A DNA stretch of 64,000 nt from an uncultured Bacteroidales bacterium (GCA_900317055.1 ONFF01000005.1:248001-312000); one strand, 5' to 3'; positions 16,703-28,100 are shown, counted from the first letter of the stretch. The notes: generated by a model not told the origin, from the sequence alone. Made by a program: numbers and translations.

Positions 16703-17446
16703 ATGAAACGCTACGGACTCATCGGACATCCACTGAAACACTCGCAGTCAAGGTTCTACTTCAATGACAAATTCGAATATGAAGGTCTCGACTGCCTTTA
16801 TCAGCATTTCGACCTCAAGTCGTTGGATGAACTTCAAGAGGTGATGGAACGCTACCCCGACCTCTGTGGATTCAATGTGACAATACCTTATAAAGAAGCC
16901 ATCATTCCCCTGTTGGATGAAATCGATGAGACCGCGAAACAAGTCGGTGCTGTCAATGTGGTGAAAATCACGGAAGGCAAGCTGAAAGGCTACAACACTG
17001 ATGTTTATGGATTCGATCAACTGCTCAACCGCGCCCTCAACGGCAAAACCATTAATCATGCCTTGGTGTTGGGTACAGGCGGTGCTTCAAAAGCTGTGCA
17101 GTATGTACTAAAGCAAAAAGGCATTCCCTTTTCCACCGTCAGCCGCAGTGCCGAAAAAGGCGACTATACCTACGACACGCTGAACGATGAAGTCCTGCGC
17201 CAAAGCCACCTTATCATTAATACAACGCCTTTGGGCATGGCGCCACAAGTGGACACTTTCCCCGACCTTCATTACCAAGCCTTAAGCGGCAAGCACATCC
17301 TCATCGACCTGATTTACAACCCGAAGGAAACGGCTTTCATGGAGTTAGGCAAGACCTGGGGCGCAAAGGTGTATAACGGAATGCAGATGTTTGAGGAACA
17401 AGCGAAGAAAACTTGGGAGATTTTTAATGACAACTATGGCCTATGA
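16703..17446 (+). CDS. aroE: Shikimate dehydrogenase
   Basis: The 247-residue enzyme reduces 3-dehydroshikimate to shikimate with NADPH in aromatic amino acid synthesis. Substrate-binding motifs are HPLKHSQS (9), NVTIPYKE with the catalytic Lys64, and YNTDVYGF with Asp100. The nucleotide-binding loop is GTGGASKAV, and NTTPLGM is conserved. It is slightly shorter than enterobacterial AroE, as is usual for Bacteroidetes. aroK lies 1.5 kb away on the other strand. The stop codon falls at the edge of a large palindrome (17445-17509). Confidence 0.95.
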   Translation: MKRYGLIGHPLKHSQSRFYFNDKFEYEGLDCLYQHFDLKSLDELQEVMERYPDLCGFNVTIPYKEAIIPLLDEIDETAKQVGAVNVVKITEGKLKGYNTDVYGFDQLLNRALNGKTINHALVLGTGGASKAVQYVLKQKGIPFSTVSRSAEKGDYTYDTLNDEVLRQSHLIINTTPLGMAPQVDTFPDLHYQALSGKHILIDLIYNPKETAFMELGKTWGAKVYNGMQMFEEQAKKTWEIFNDNYGL

Positions 17447-17509
17447 CTATGGCCAATGGCTTGCTATTATGTATGAGCAAGCCATGGTCATTGGCCATAA
17501 GCCATAGTC
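17445..17509. repeat. Large palindrome between aroE and rlmD
   Basis: Nested arms are visible: GACTATGGC (17445-17453) with GCCATAGTC (17501-17509), TATGGCCAATG (17448) with CATTGGCCATA (17489), and ATGGCTTGC (17456) with GCAAGCCAT (17477). There is no T-run after it, so it is more like a REP or MITE-type element than a terminator. Confidence 0.65.
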
Positions 17510-17524
17510 AAAAAGAAGAACAAA

Positions 17525-18964
17525 ATGGCGAGACAAAAAATAAAACGAGAACCCGAATACATCGAGAATGTCGAAATCGTCGATGCAGGCTCCGAAGGCA
17601 TGTCGGTGGCCAAGCCCGAAGGGCGCGTAGTCTTCATTCCCTATGGTGTGCCTGGTGATGTGGTCGACATCGAGGTTTATAAGTGCAAGAAGAACTTCTT
17701 TGAAGGCAAGATATTGAACTTCAAGAAGATGTCGGACAAACGCGTGGAACCCGTATGCCAGCATTTCGGCCTTTGTGGTGGCTGCAAGTGGCAGCACATG
17801 AACTACCAATGGCAGACCTACTACAAGCAAAAACAGGTGAAGGACAACTTCGACCGCATCGGGAAAATAGAATACCCTGAGATTCGCCCGATTTTGGGTT
17901 GCGAAAAGCAGTTTGCCTACCGCAACAAGCTGGAATACACCTTCTCCAACCGTAAATGGCTCACTGATGGTGCCCCCACTGGTACTCATGATGAAGACGC
18001 CTGCAAGGGACTCGGTTTCCACCTACCCCAACTTTTTGACCGCGTGGTCGACATCGAGCAATGTCACCTGCAAGCCGACCCGTCGAACGATATCCGTCTG
18101 TTCGTCAGACGCTTCACGCTGGAGCGACACCTCCCCTACTACAACTTCCGCGCCCACGAGGGACTGATGCGCAACCTCGTCATCCGCTGCAATTCAAAAG
18201 GTGAGTTCATGGTCATCATCGTGATCGGCGAGGAAAACGCCATTGTGCGCCATGAACTGATTCCTGCCTTGGAGATGGCCTTCCCGCAAATCGTATCGCT
18301 GCTTCTAGTCATCAACCCGAAGTTGAACGACATCATCAACGACCTGCCCTTTGAGTGCCTCAAGGGCGAGCCTTACCTCATCGAGACCATGAAATCGCCG
18401 CGCCCGGGATTCGATGACCTAAAGTTCCGCATCGGACCGGTGTCGTTCTTCCAGACCAATGTATACCAAGCCGAGCGACTGTATAAGACCGCCTTCGACC
18501 TCGCGGAGGTGCAGGGCGATGAATTGATGTACGACCTTTACACGGGCACAGGCACTATCGCCCAATATTTCTCAAGGTTTGTGAAGAAAGTGGTCGGCAT
18601 CGAGTATGTGGAGGCTGCCATCGAAGACGCCAAGGTGAATGCCGAAATCAATGGCATCAAGAATTGTACATTCTATGCCGGCGACATGGCCAAGGTTTTT
18701 ACTGACGACTTCATCACCACCAACGGCCGCCCCGACTTCATCGTCACCGACCCACCGCGTGCCGGTATGGCCGAAAAAGTAGTTGAACAATTGTTGAAGA
18801 TTCGTGCCAAGAAAATTGTCTATGTCAGCTGCAACCCAGCCACGCAGGCCCGTGATTTACAATTGCTTGATTCAGCCTATAAAGTGATGGCTGTGCAACC
18901 TGTAGACATGTTTCCACACACGCAGCATGTGGAGAATGTGTGCTTGTTGTCGTTAAGAGACTAA
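17525..18964 (+). CDS. rlmD: 23S rRNA (uracil-5-)-methyltransferase RlmD-type
   Basis: The 479-residue protein begins with a TRAM RNA-binding domain. A [4Fe-4S] cluster site follows, with cysteines in CQHFGLCGGCKWQ (Cys78, 84, 87) plus a later one. The RumA/TrmA methyltransferase fold shows SFFQTN, YDLYTGTGTIAQYF for SAM binding, DPPRAGM, and the catalytic Cys in YVSCNPATQARDL. This family methylates uracil-5 in 23S rRNA. The TRAM and Fe-S cluster fit RlmD or RlmCD rather than TrmA; the exact uridine cannot be told from sequence. It converges with aroK, overlapping by 4 bases. Confidence 0.88.
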   Translation: MARQKIKREPEYIENVEIVDAGSEGMSVAKPEGRVVFIPYGVPGDVVDIEVYKCKKNFFEGKILNFKKMSDKRVEPVCQHFGLCGGCKWQHMNYQWQTYYKQKQVKDNFDRIGKIEYPEIRPILGCEKQFAYRNKLEYTFSNRKWLTDGAPTGTHDEDACKGLGFHLPQLFDRVVDIEQCHLQADPSNDIRLFVRRFTLERHLPYYNFRAHEGLMRNLVIRCNSKGEFMVIIVIGEENAIVRHELIPALEMAFPQIVSLLLVINPKLNDIINDLPFECLKGEPYLIETMKSPRPGFDDLKFRIGPVSFFQTNVYQAERLYKTAFDLAEVQGDELMYDLYTGTGTIAQYFSRFVKKVVGIEYVEAAIEDAKVNAEINGIKNCTFYAGDMAKVFTDDFITTNGRPDFIVTDPPRAGMAEKVVEQLLKIRAKKIVYVSCNPATQARDLQLLDSAYKVMAVQPVDMFPHTQHVENVCLLSLRD

Positions 18965-19476
18965 GAGCGTACTTTGATCATTTCCAACAGATTATCCAAG
19001 TCAAGGTCTTCTGATTTCACTGTGATTTTGGCTTGCTCATAAAACGGCAGACGCGATGTGTAATGCTGGGCGACAAACTCTGCCAACTCCTCTTCGCTTT
19101 TGCCAACAGCCAAAGGGCGTTTCCGCTTGGCGTGAAGCAAACGGTCAACGACGGCTTTTTCACTGATGCGCAAAAACACCGTCAAACCATGTTGGTTCAT
19201 CCACTCTATGTTGTCGAAATAGCAAGCCGTGCCGCCACCTGTCGAAATCACTACATTCTCAAGGTTTTCGGTCTCCTTCAGCACCTCCGACTCAAGCTTG
19301 CGGTATAAGGGCTCATCATATTTGTGAAAGAAATCGCAAACTGAAATCTTGTATTTCTCCTCGAACAAGTCATCCGTATCGACCACCTCCCAACCTAAAC
19401 GATTGGCCAAACGGCGCGCAGTGGTAGTCTTACCCGCACCCATGTAACCGACGAGATAAATCCGATTCATATTCAA
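18961..19476 (-). CDS. aroK: Shikimate kinase
   Basis: The 171-residue enzyme phosphorylates shikimate using ATP. It shows the P-loop GYMGAGKTT, the shikimate-binding VVDTDDLFEEK, the STGGGTACY motif and the lid KRKRPLA. The second Met (MNR, 19470) is an alternative start. The gene converges on rlmD with a 4-base overlap and follows the radical SAM gene on the minus strand by 20 bases, so it may be carried on that transcript. Regulation is not evident. Confidence 0.94.
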   Translation of the reverse strand: MNMNRIYLVGYMGAGKTTTARRLANRLGWEVVDTDDLFEEKYKISVCDFFHKYDEPLYRKLESEVLKETENLENVVISTGGGTACYFDNIEWMNQHGLTVFLRISEKAVVDRLLHAKRKRPLAVGKSEEELAEFVAQHYTSRLPFYEQAKITVKSEDLDLDNLLEMIKVRS

Positions 19477-19496
19477 GGTTCAAAATACAGTATTTA

Positions 19497-20582
19497 TCAT
19501 TCTGGATTAATCATATGGTATTGGCAAATCTGCAACTTCCCGTCACCATCGCGGAGGTGCATGCCGTTGCCTTGGCAATAGCGCCACATCTTGCAATGCT
19601 CGCATTGGTCGGTCTTCATCCATTTCCGGTCGCGGTAAACCTGGAATTTGTTTTGCCAAACGTCCCAAAAACTGTCCTTGTAGATATTGCCTTGATGGTA
19701 GTCGCTGCGGATGCTGAGGCAACCCGAGATAGAACCGTCAGCCAAAACGGAAGCCACATTAATGCCCGCACTGCATGAATAATAGTGGTTGCGCACCTCG
19801 CCCTCATACTTGCCAAGGAAGCCGTCACAGCCATAGTCGGCACGAATCTTGCCTTCCAGACGCGTCTGCTTGATGAATTCCATCATCTCCACAAACTGCT
19901 CGTTACTGAGTTTGAAGTCGGGCTCGTTGGCAGCGCGACCGAAAGGAAACACGGTGAACAAGCGCCAACGGCGTATGCCAAGCGAGATAAGGAAATCGCG
20001 AAACTTGGGCAAATATTTGATAGTGCGCTGGTTGACACAGGTAATGACATCCCATGTAAGGCTCGGATGTTGTTTCATAGCCTCCACCGCTCGCAACACA
20101 TTTTTATAGCTATTCGGATTGCCGCGCATCCAGTTATGGTCTTCCTCGAAGCCGTCGAAACTGACTGCCAGCGACTTCAGTCCAGCATCCATAAACTCGT
20201 TGAGTTTCTCGGCCGAGAGCAACATGCCGTTGCACACCATGCCCCACACAAAGCCACGCTTCGAGATTTCCTCGCCGCAATGGGACAAATCAGGACGCAC
20301 GGTGGGCTCACCACCAGTCGTGATGACCATCACCTTGCCCGGATCTTGATGGGCGCGCACCTCATCAAGTACCTTCGCGAAATCTTCAAAAGGCATGTCA
20401 TCCTTTTCGGAGAGCATACGACAATCGGAACCGCAGTGACGGCAGTTGAGGTTGCAGCGTAGCGTGCATTCCCAAAACAACTGATGCAGCTCATGTTCAT
20501 CGATGCGCTTTTGCAGCACCTGATGATTAAGCTCAAGCATCACCTTTTTATAAAAGCCGAGACGTTCGCTCATAAAAGACAA
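19497..20582 (-). CDS. Radical SAM/SPASM enzyme of the rSAM/lipoprotein system
   Basis: The 361-residue protein has the radical SAM cluster motif in CNLNCRHC (CX3CX2C), the SAM-binding TTGGEPTVRPDL, and a C-terminal SPASM region with cysteines in CSAGINVASVLADGSISGCL and QCEHCKMWRYCQGN. SPASM enzymes usually modify peptides. Sequence and context fit the family I know as TIGR04133, which occurs next to a lipoprotein family (TIGR04134) in Bacteroidetes. Here two paralogous lipoprotein genes lie directly upstream on the same strand, with a 3-base gap to the nearer one. Inference: the enzyme acts on tyrosine-containing YGSP motifs in those lipoproteins. Confidence 0.85.
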   Translation of the reverse strand: MSFMSERLGFYKKVMLELNHQVLQKRIDEHELHQLFWECTLRCNLNCRHCGSDCRMLSEKDDMPFEDFAKVLDEVRAHQDPGKVMVITTGGEPTVRPDLSHCGEEISKRGFVWGMVCNGMLLSAEKLNEFMDAGLKSLAVSFDGFEEDHNWMRGNPNSYKNVLRAVEAMKQHPSLTWDVITCVNQRTIKYLPKFRDFLISLGIRRWRLFTVFPFGRAANEPDFKLSNEQFVEMMEFIKQTRLEGKIRADYGCDGFLGKYEGEVRNHYYSCSAGINVASVLADGSISGCLSIRSDYHQGNIYKDSFWDVWQNKFQVYRDRKWMKTDQCEHCKMWRYCQGNGMHLRDGDGKLQICQYHMINPE

Positions 20583-20585
20583 GTG

Positions 20586-21368
20586 TTATTTCATGTTTCT
20601 GGGCGTTGGGGAGCCATACAACACATCTGCGGCACGGCCTTCTGCTTTCCGAACAGGCAGCTTCTTGATTTGCTCTTCGAGTTCTTGTCTTTCCAAAGCC
20701 TTAAGGCTATCCAACTCTTCTTCAATCGAGTCGGCCTCATGGCGCAGCTGGTCTGTTTCCTTCCTATACGCATTGATTATCTCCGGTGAGCCGTAGACGC
20801 GCGAGCCGTCACGTTCGACGATAATGTTTCTCAACGACTCTAATCTCTGTTCCCATGCAATACGGCGCATATCTCTATCGCTAAGGACCTTGTCGGGATT
20901 TTGGTCGAAGGTTTCCAAATCCGTCTTGGCATTCTTGAGCCTCGTCTCCAATTCCTTGCGACGACCAGCCCTCCTCAAATTGTATTCCTCATCGCGGCCT
21001 TCCAACATCTCAGGCGAGACATAGATAACCGCATTCTCAAAATCGAACAATTCCTTGGAGACGGCGTCGAGGCGCAACTGCAATTCACGCCGACGGACGT
21101 TCCTTGCCAAGTTGACATCCTCGCCTAAGCGGAAATTGATGGAATCGAGTTTGTTCATCAGGCTATAACGCATGCTCTGAAACTCGACGAAGCCCAACGT
21201 GCTGGTGTCGACCATTGGAGTTTCGGCCAAAGCCTGCTCGACAGTATCACGTTCTGCCATCAGTTTTTTCCTTTCGGCCCTCGACAAGCCCCTACTCCCA
21301 AAACAAGCGGTCAGGAATGCGAGCCCCGACAAGGCACCGATGGCAACCATACGGACAACCTTTTTCAT
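20586..21368 (-). CDS. rSAM-associated lipoprotein A with YGSP motifs
   Basis: The 260-residue protein has a lipoprotein signal (MKKVVRMVAIGALSGLAFLTAC, lipid Cys22) almost identical to that of its neighbour. The rest is predicted coiled coil rich in E, R and L. Three short motifs interrupt it: IYVSPEML (Tyr116), VYGSPEII (Tyr192) and LYGSPTPRNMK at the very C-terminus (Tyr251). The motif core YG(S/T)P recurs in the paralogue. It lies between the paralogue (5-base gap) and the radical SAM gene (3-base gap). Inference: it is a surface or periplasmic lipoprotein modified at these sites. Confidence 0.8.
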   Translation of the reverse strand: MKKVVRMVAIGALSGLAFLTACFGSRGLSRAERKKLMAERDTVEQALAETPMVDTSTLGFVEFQSMRYSLMNKLDSINFRLGEDVNLARNVRRRELQLRLDAVSKELFDFENAVIYVSPEMLEGRDEEYNLRRAGRRKELETRLKNAKTDLETFDQNPDKVLSDRDMRRIAWEQRLESLRNIIVERDGSRVYGSPEIINAYRKETDQLRHEADSIEEELDSLKALERQELEEQIKKLPVRKAEGRAADVLYGSPTPRNMK

Positions 21369-21373
21369 GGCGG

Positions 21374-21829
21374 TTATTCCTGGTTCAACTCTTTCAGTTC
21401 CTGTCGAACCGCTTCAAGTTCACTCTTCAGGCGTTGGGTTTCCTTGCCGTATTCTTCGATAATTTCGGGCGAGCCATAAACGCAGGCACCTTCGCGTCGT
21501 TGCAAGGCTGCTTGAAGGTCAACGATACGTTCCTGCAAAGCCACACGGCGCGCGCTCTTTTCCAAGTCGACCTCCTCACCCAATTTGGCATTGATGGAAT
21601 CAAGCTGACTTTGAAGGCGATAGGTGTCGGCTGCTCGTCTGGCCATAATCTCTGGGGTTCCGTAAACCACAGAGCCTTCCCGACTGGTCAAAATCGCCTG
21701 GATGGAGTCGCGTTCCTTGACAAGTTGCTTGCGCTCCTTGCGTGTCAAGCCGTTTTGCGAACAGCAGGCAGCCAAGAAGGCCAAGCCCGACAGTGCGCCA
21801 ATCCATACAGTTCGAACTACTTTTTTCAT
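21374..21829 (-). CDS. rSAM-associated lipoprotein B with YG(S/T)PE motifs
   Basis: The 151-residue protein begins MKKVVRTVWIGALSGLAFLAAC (lipid Cys22) and continues as coiled coil. Two near-identical motifs, REGSVVYGTPEIM (Tyr56) and REGACVYGSPEII (Tyr118), stand 62 residues apart, so the protein is a duplicated module. The open frame extends upstream to 21961, but the lipoprotein signal and a -7 element at 21860-21851 support the start at 21829. It is the first gene of the cassette. Relation to lipoprotein A by tandem duplication is evident from the signal peptide and the RKERKQL-type segment that follows it. Confidence 0.8.
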   Translation of the reverse strand: MKKVVRTVWIGALSGLAFLAACCSQNGLTRKERKQLVKERDSIQAILTSREGSVVYGTPEIMARRAADTYRLQSQLDSINAKLGEEVDLEKSARRVALQERIVDLQAALQRREGACVYGSPEIIEEYGKETQRLKSELEAVRQELKELNQE

Positions 21830-21850
21830 CTTTTCAATGTTATATAACGA

Positions 21851-21860
21851 TGCAAAAATA
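21851..21860 (-). promoter_or_regulatory. Promoter -7 element of rSAM/lipoprotein cassette
   Basis: TATTTTTGCA on the minus strand matches the -7 consensus and lies 22 bases before the start of lipoprotein B. It probably drives both lipoprotein genes, the radical SAM gene and perhaps aroK. Confidence 0.6.
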
Positions 21861-22036
21861 ACAATTTTCGACAAATACAACAATTTTAGTTCCAAAAATG
21901 CCCCAAAACGGCGACAAAAAAGTTCATTCCACCCGTCAGATGAAAAAAAGTTTTCAACCACCCCTGTTGATAAACCTGTTGATAAAATGTTGAAAACTAA
22001 TTGTTGCCTCTTTCGGTTGTATCATCTACAATTTCC

Positions 22037-22044
22037 TAATTTTG
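22037..22044 (+). promoter_or_regulatory. Possible promoter of the 2011-residue protein
   Basis: TAATTTTG fits the -7 consensus, with GTTG 17 bases upstream as a weak -33 element. The leader before the ATG at 22113 would be about 60 bases. Confidence 0.4.
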
Positions 22045-22112
22045 AGTGCTTATCCATATTTGGAATTATTGCGAATTAAATCATTAAGTATCAAACAAAT
22101 AATCATCATCCA

Positions 22113-25100
22113 ATGAAACGAAATCTTACTTTTTTGTTGACAGCTTTGTTGCTGTTGACGGGAATGAATGTTTGGGCACAATCCCGAACGGAGATTACCG
22201 ATGTTCTTAACCGAGAGCTTACCGGTGTCACTGGCACAACCTATACCAGTTGGGAAGGCAAGACCAGTAATTCCGATGCTGTCTATGCAGGACAAAGTGC
22301 TGGCAGCAACGAATCCATCCAGCTGAGAAGCAACAACAGCAACTCAGGCATTATCACCACTGCATCGGGCGGAACACTGACCAATGTTACTGTCACATGG
22401 AACGAAAGCACAACCGATGGCAGAACCTTGCAAGTATATGGTAGCCATACTGCCTACACTTCACCAACAGAATTGTATAGTACCGAAACTTCTGGAGAAC
22501 TCCTCGGCACCATTGTGAAAGGCGAAAGCGAGGAATTAGCTATATCAGGTCCTTTCGAATACATCGGCCTCCGTTCCGCAAGTGGTGCCATGTATTTGAC
22601 AGAAATTGACATCACATGGGACACCGAAGGCGGCACTCCACAAGAAACTGTAGCCACACCGACCTTCACCCCAGAGGCAGGCACTTATTCTGAAGCCATT
22701 TCGGTCACCATCAGCTGCGCCACCGACGGGGCAACCATTTACTATACTATTGACGGTAGCAACCCGATGGAGGACGGCTCGGTTTACACCAGTGCCATCA
22801 ACATCACCGAAACCACCACGGTGAAAGCCTTCGCCATGAAAGAAGGCTATCTCAACAGCGGTGTCGCTTCGGCCACTTATACCATTTCCGAAGCCCCAGC
22901 TCCGACCCTCATCACCATCGCCGAGGCACGCGCCCTTGCCCTCAACGAATACGCCTTGGTACAAGGTGTGGTGACTTTCATCGACGGCCGCAATGTCTAC
23001 ATCCAAGATGAGACGGCTGGCATCGACCTCTACTTGAACAACAACACCGTGCCTTCGGCCATCGCCTTGGGTGATATGGTCCAAGCCTACGGCAAAAGGG
23101 CTGCATACAACGGCCTCGCCGAACTGAGTGGTATCAACGGCAACGATGCCGAACAATTCAGTATCCTTTCGTCAGGCAACACACTGCCCTTGGCCGTGAA
23201 AACCATCGCCGAAATCCTTGAAGGCGGTGCCGATGCCCTGCAATGCACTCGAGTGAAGATTGAAAGCGCCACCATCGGTGCCATCAATACGAGCAACAAC
23301 ACACCTTTGACGCAAGACGGTTCCACCATCAACATTTATAAGGTTCCAACCCTGACAGGCATTGAAGAAGGTGACTTGGTGGATGTCATCAGCGTCATCG
23401 GCTATTTCAATGTGCCTCAATTGAGAGTCGCTTTGGCCGACGATGTGACTTTAATCGAAACGCCTTCAACCTCAACCATAACCGTTACGCCGACGACGCT
23501 TTCCGGTTTCGAATATGATTTTGAGGCTGGCGGCCCGTCGGAAATCCAGTATTTCACCGTAAGCGGTGACCAATTGACTAACGATGTCAGTGTGATTCCT
23601 TCTGAGCATTTCGAGGTTTCCACTCAGGTCATCGAGCAGTTTGAGCCCGAAAATCCTGCCATGATCTACATCCCTGAATCGGGATCATTCTACGACATCC
23701 AAATTTGTGTACGACTGAAAGCCGGTCTTGAAGAAGGCACATACAACGAACAGATCGCTGTCACTTCGGAAGAGGCAGGTACTGTATATGTCAACGTTTC
23801 AGGCAGTGTCAATGGTGGCACGCCCACCCCACCCCCCACTCCTACAGAAGGCGAATATGTGCGCATCACCGACCTTAGTCAACTCATTGCTGGCAGTTAT
23901 GTGGTCTTTGCTGCCCGTTTCGATGAGAATGCCACCGACTATTACGCCATGACAAACGCCTCTTCGGGCAAGCCCTCTGGCGTTTTGTTCTCCTCCACCA
24001 CTAATGAAGGCAATGAGATTCTGCCTGCTACTATCACTGATGAAGAAAACAGCTTCTATTGGATTGTCGGTGTGACTGACAACGGCTATACCTTCACCAA
24101 TGCTGCGGGCGAAATGATTGGTTGGACAAATAGTACCAACTTCGCACCCAATGAAAACACCGAATGGAGCATTGCCCTAGAAACTGCCGGAGAGAGTGCC
24201 ATGGTGCCCAATTACACCGCATTCACCATCACCAATGTCAACACCACGAGAGGCTTTGCCTTGAACGGCAACCATAACTTTGGTCCCTATTCCGTATCGA
24301 ACAACAATAGTAACACTTACAACTTCTACCTTGACCTATTTGTGAAGGCTGGCGGTGAGCCTCCCGTCCCACCCACACCCACGGTAGCCACACCTACCTT
24401 CTCGCCTGCCGCAGGCACCTACACTGAAGCACAGAGCGTGAGCATCACTTGTACGACTGAAGGTGCTAGCATCTATTACAGCACAGTATCAGAAAACGGT
24501 CCATGGACTCCATATACAGGAGCTATCCAAATCGAAGAGAGCATGACCATCTGGGCATACGCTGAGATGGGTGGCTACAACAACAGCGCCGTCGCCAGTG
24601 CGACTTACACCATCCAAAGCGGTGGCGGTACTATGGTCACCATCTTCAACCAAGACTGGGAAGGCGAAATGAACGGCTGGACCTTCGTCAATGTGGATGG
24701 TGAGATGAGCTGGACTGTGGCTCAATATAGCGGTAACCACTACGCTTATGCCAATGGTTACAGTGCTGGATCCGCACATGCCAACGTAGACTGGTGCATC
24801 TCACCTGCTTTCGACTTGAGCAATGTCAGCAATGCCGTGCTGACCTTCAGAACGGCCACGAAATTCACGGGGCCTGTCCTTGAAGTTTATTTCTCCAATA
24901 ACTACAACGGCGAAGACCCGAACGCGTCTGGAACTACCTGGACACCTCTGACTGGCTACGCTCTATCACAAGGCAACTATGAATGGGTGGAATCAGGTCC
25001 TGTCAGCCTTGCCGCCTTGAGTGGAGCGAATTGCTATATCGCGTTCAAATACACGAGCACTGACACTGAAGCCGCTGCTTGGGAGGTCGACGACATCCTG

Positions 25101-28100
25101 CTTGTCGGCGAGAGCACAACTACAGAACCTGTTGTCAATGTGACTCCGCTTGCCCTTTCTGGATTCACTTATATGGAAGGTGAAGGCCCGTCGAGTGAAC
25201 AGTCGTTTGTTATTTCAGGAACGAACCTCACAGAGCCAATCACTGTGAGCAATCCTGACTTATATTTCCAGATTTCGCGCACTTCGGGCAACGACTTTTC
25301 GAATGAACCGAGCATTACGCTTGATCCGACAAACGGCATCATCGACCAAACTATTTATGTAAGAATGGCCGCAGTTCTTGCCGTGGGCTCTTATTCCACA
25401 ACACTCATTGTTAATTCAGAAGTCAACAACATTAATGTGACTTGCAATGGCAATGTCACTGCACAACCTGTTCCTGGCGGTGATTACATCCGTATTAGTG
25501 GTGTCAGTGAGCTCACAGAAGGCAATCGCGTCATCCTCGCTGCCCGTTACAATGAGACCGCAAACGCCTATTTCGCCATCGGTAACACTTTGGTCAGCGG
25601 CAAACTTCCCACTACCGAGTTCAACAGCGCGATGAATGGTGGCGACGAAATCATCCCATCTGGAATTCTCTCCGATGAGGACAACTATTATTGGACGGTA
25701 GGCATCACAGCAGATGGCTATACCTTTACCAATGCAGACGGCCAAATGATTGGCTATGGCGCCTCCGGAACCAACTTCGTGATGGATAGCGAAAAGACCG
25801 TATGGACAATTGAGACCGGCACCTCTGACCCCGCCAGCATGGTTCCCGACTACTACGGTTTCAGCATCATTAACGCCACAACGACAGGTCGTGGCATGGC
25901 ACTCCGTGTCACAGATGCCAACAGTGTGGTCGGTGCGTACGCCGTCAGCAACATGACCAATAGCGAATACAACTTCTTCCTCGACATCTTCATGCAAGGC
26001 GAAGGCGGCTCATGCACCGTGGCGGCTCCGACCTTCAGCCCTGCTGGAGGCACCTACTATGAGCCTCAAGAAGTCACAATCAGCTGTGCTACAGAAGGAG
26101 CGACCATCTGGTACAGCCACATTACCGAGAATGGACCTTGGACACCATACACAGAACCCATCACAGTTGAAGAGTTCGCAGCCATCTGGGCCTATGCCAC
26201 GAAAGAGGGCTGCAACGACAGCCCTGTCGTCTACGCAGATTACATCATCCAAGACGACCTTACCATCATCTTCAACCAAGACTGGGAAGACGACTGGAAC
26301 GGCTGGACCGAACGCTGTGTATATGGTGACTCGCTCTGGCGCATTGCCTCCTACCAAGGCAATCACTACGCATATGCCAATGGCTACAACCATCCTGCCA
26401 CAGAGGATTGGCTCATCTCGCCTGCTTTCGACTTGGACAGCTACGACGATGTGGTGTTGAACTTCAGAACGGCTATGAACTACACTGGTCCTGGCCTCGA
26501 AGTATGCTTCTCCAACGACTACGACGGTGAAAATCCTGCTAATGCCACTTGGATCTTATTGCCTTGCGAGCTCTCTGATGGCGGTTGGAACTGGGTCGAA
26601 TCCGGAGACATCAGCCTCGATGAATTCAGTGGCTCGAACTGCTACATCGGTTTCAAATACACTTGCACCGATGAGGAAGCAGCAGGTTGGGAAGTCGACG
26701 ACATCATGCTTGCCGCAGGCGGAGGCGCAACGCCCATCCCGACTCTGACAGCCACACCTAATACTATTAATGGTCTCGACTACATCTTTGAAAACGGACC
26801 ATCAGCCTCACAAAGCTACACCCTGACTGGTGCCAACCTCGAAGGTGAAGGCTACATCACGGTAACGGTGACAGGTGAATTCGAGATCTTAAATGATGAT
26901 GGAAACTATAGCAGTAGTCCGTTTGAGCTCCACTACTCAGATGGAGTAATCGACAATCAGCCTGTGACTATCACCGTCCGTTTGAAAGGTAATCTTGGTA
27001 TTGGTACTTATGCAGGCAACATCACCCATGATTGTGGCGGAGCAAGCGCTACAGTCAGCCTGTCCGGTACCGTCCGCGGTGATTTTGAACCTAACATCTC
27101 AGCTGCCATGCCGCTTTACATCCAAGGCAACAACGGATCGAACAACAACCGCGTGCCCGTGGCTATCCAAGTCACGCTGCTTAACCTTGAACCGAACACC
27201 ACCTACCGTTACACCAACCAATTGGTTGATGGCAACGACGGACCTGAAACGGCTGGCGCTGGCAATGTAATCTATGTCAACGGTGATGGTTTCTACCGTA
27301 CCACAAGCCCGAGCCTTGAAACGGAAGGCAACTATGGTGAGTTTACGACAAGCGCCAATGGCAGTCAAATCGTATGGTTCATGAACGAGCCCACGGCCAA
27401 TGCCCGCTTCACACCTGGCAATCATGTCTATCTCCGTATCCGTATCAATGACGGTCACGATGGCACAGAAATAGCCAACACATTCACCACCGATGAATAT
27501 GCCACTGTGCTTAACTTTGGCACTGAAAACGACGAGTATAGCGGCTCCGCTTTCTATGTGAAGAGCGGAGAAGCTCCTATGAGCTTTGCCATGCTATTGT
27601 CGGATGCAAACCCCTACCGTCCGCTTTATTCCACTAGTATCGAAACAACGGGGGTTGACTTTGGAAACATCAACCAATACGCCGACTTCTATAAGGAAAA
27701 GGTGGCTGGTAAAGATGGTTGGTTCGGTGGCATCCTGCCCAATGTGAATCCCAACGGTGTCAACCGCATTGTGATTTGGGACCTTTACAGCTACACGCTC
27801 AATGAATACTTATCAGTAAACGGTGAGTGGAGTCCTGAAGCCAACACTGTCAACCCGACCAACGGCCTTGATGAGCCCATCTTCATCGACCTCACCGACG
27901 ATGGCGTGGCTGATAACATTGAAACCAATGTGAAGATTTGGAGCACCGACCATGAGTTTGTCATCGATAATGGTGACAACGCCCATTATAACATGGCCGT
28001 GTATAATATCCTCGGTCAACCTATGATGATGAAGCAGATCAACGCGGGCAGCACTGAGCGCATCAGCCACAGCCTCGCCACGGGCGTCTACATCATCCGT

